NCBI RefSeq assembly: GCF_024713945.1 | Contig: NC_134678.1 | Coordinates: 7,812,001 to 7,876,000, forward strand | DNA: 64,000 bases | Direction: 5' to 3' | Source of the DNA: Dermatophagoides farinae | Lineage: Eukaryota; Arthropoda; Arachnida; Sarcoptiformes; Pyroglyphidae | In this document: in pieces, positions 63,709 through 64,000 of the stretch | Numbering within the stretch: the stretch's first letter is position 1 | How the letters are laid out: every line of letters begins with the position of its first letter | Program-made: the position numbers and the translations under genes | Notes under the pieces: model-generated | The model's database searches: none | The model's input: only the letters and a program-made list of their open reading frames with translations | Told to the model about the DNA's origin: nothing

Positions 63709-64000
63709 TTGTTGATTGATAATTTTTTTCGATTGATTGATCCTGATGATGATGATGATGATGACATTCACTCAATTTCTTCTTTTTTTCCCGAAATAAT
63801 ATGTGTGTTATTATTGTGCTTTGTTTATTTTTCAAAACTATAATCATCATCGTTTTGTTTCGTTTCGTTTTTTCTTGTCCCTTATTCCCACCATTTATTT
63901 TTCCCTTGTGTGTGTGTGTGTGTGTGTTTGTGTATTGTTTGCAAACCAAACATCGTCTTTAATCTTATCATCACATTTTTTCTGATCATGTGATTATCAT
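63709..64000 (+). other. 3' flank of the low-complexity gene
   Basis: 292 nt to the window end, with GAT run near 63744-63763 and a TG tract near 63908-63929. No further exon can be supported. Confidence 0.5.

Overview
The window looks like nuclear DNA of a small-genome arthropod, most likely an acariform (astigmatid, dust- or scab-mite-like) mite. This is an inference from composition and gene style: AT-rich sequence, many 44-80 nt GT..AG introns, proteins full of N/D/Q/H/S/T runs, and animal genes such as a membrane-type MMP, a CD36-family receptor, Rabex-5, a DLK-type MAP3K, DCAF5 and a gustatory-receptor-like protein. I see no rRNA, tRNA, CRISPR or recognisable transposon. All gene models were spliced by eye; reading-frame continuity across junctions and family motifs are the main support.

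Layout. 1-4.5 kb: no gene seen. 4.5-8 kb: two minus-strand genes, a gustatory-receptor-like 7TM protein and a secreted acid-lipase-like hydrolase. 8-16 kb: sparse, low-complexity DNA with one possible small spliced minus-strand gene. 16.3-18.9 kb: SMYD4-like lysine methyltransferase (+). 21.6-22.9 kb: secreted Cys-rich protein (+). 23.1-26.4 kb: dicarbonyl/L-xylulose reductase and a membrane-anchored matrix metalloproteinase, both minus. 27.6-33.9 kb: RFC5 and a CD36-type scavenger receptor with a distant first exon, both minus. 34.4-43.8 kb: a plus-strand series of DCAF5, MANBAL-like protein and PAN2. 44-46.7 kb: NUDT6-like (-) and mevalonate kinase (+), divergent over 296 bp. 47-49.4 kb: Rabex-5/RABGEF1 (+), convergent with a DLK/LZK (Wallenda-type) MAP3K (-, 49.7-54.2 kb). 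54.2-58.2 kb: mostly low complexity, with possible untranslated exons. 58.2-63.7 kb: a 1742-aa low-complexity protein of unknown function (+).

Most genes are unrelated housekeeping or signalling genes, not a gene cluster: DNA replication (RFC5), mRNA deadenylation (PAN2), isoprenoid synthesis (mevalonate kinase), ubiquitin ligase adaptor (DCAF5), endosomal Rab5 activation (Rabex-5) and stress MAPK signalling (DLK).

The most notable signal is that four otherwise intact genes (gustatory-like receptor, PAN2, mevalonate kinase, DLK kinase) each have an open frame that is off by exactly one extra nucleotide at one place. All four shift in the same direction, and all four have a CC dinucleotide in the switch window. 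Insertion-type assembly error is the simplest reading; recurrent +1 frameshifting is the exciting alternative. A second point is a CCCH zinc finger embedded in PAN2.
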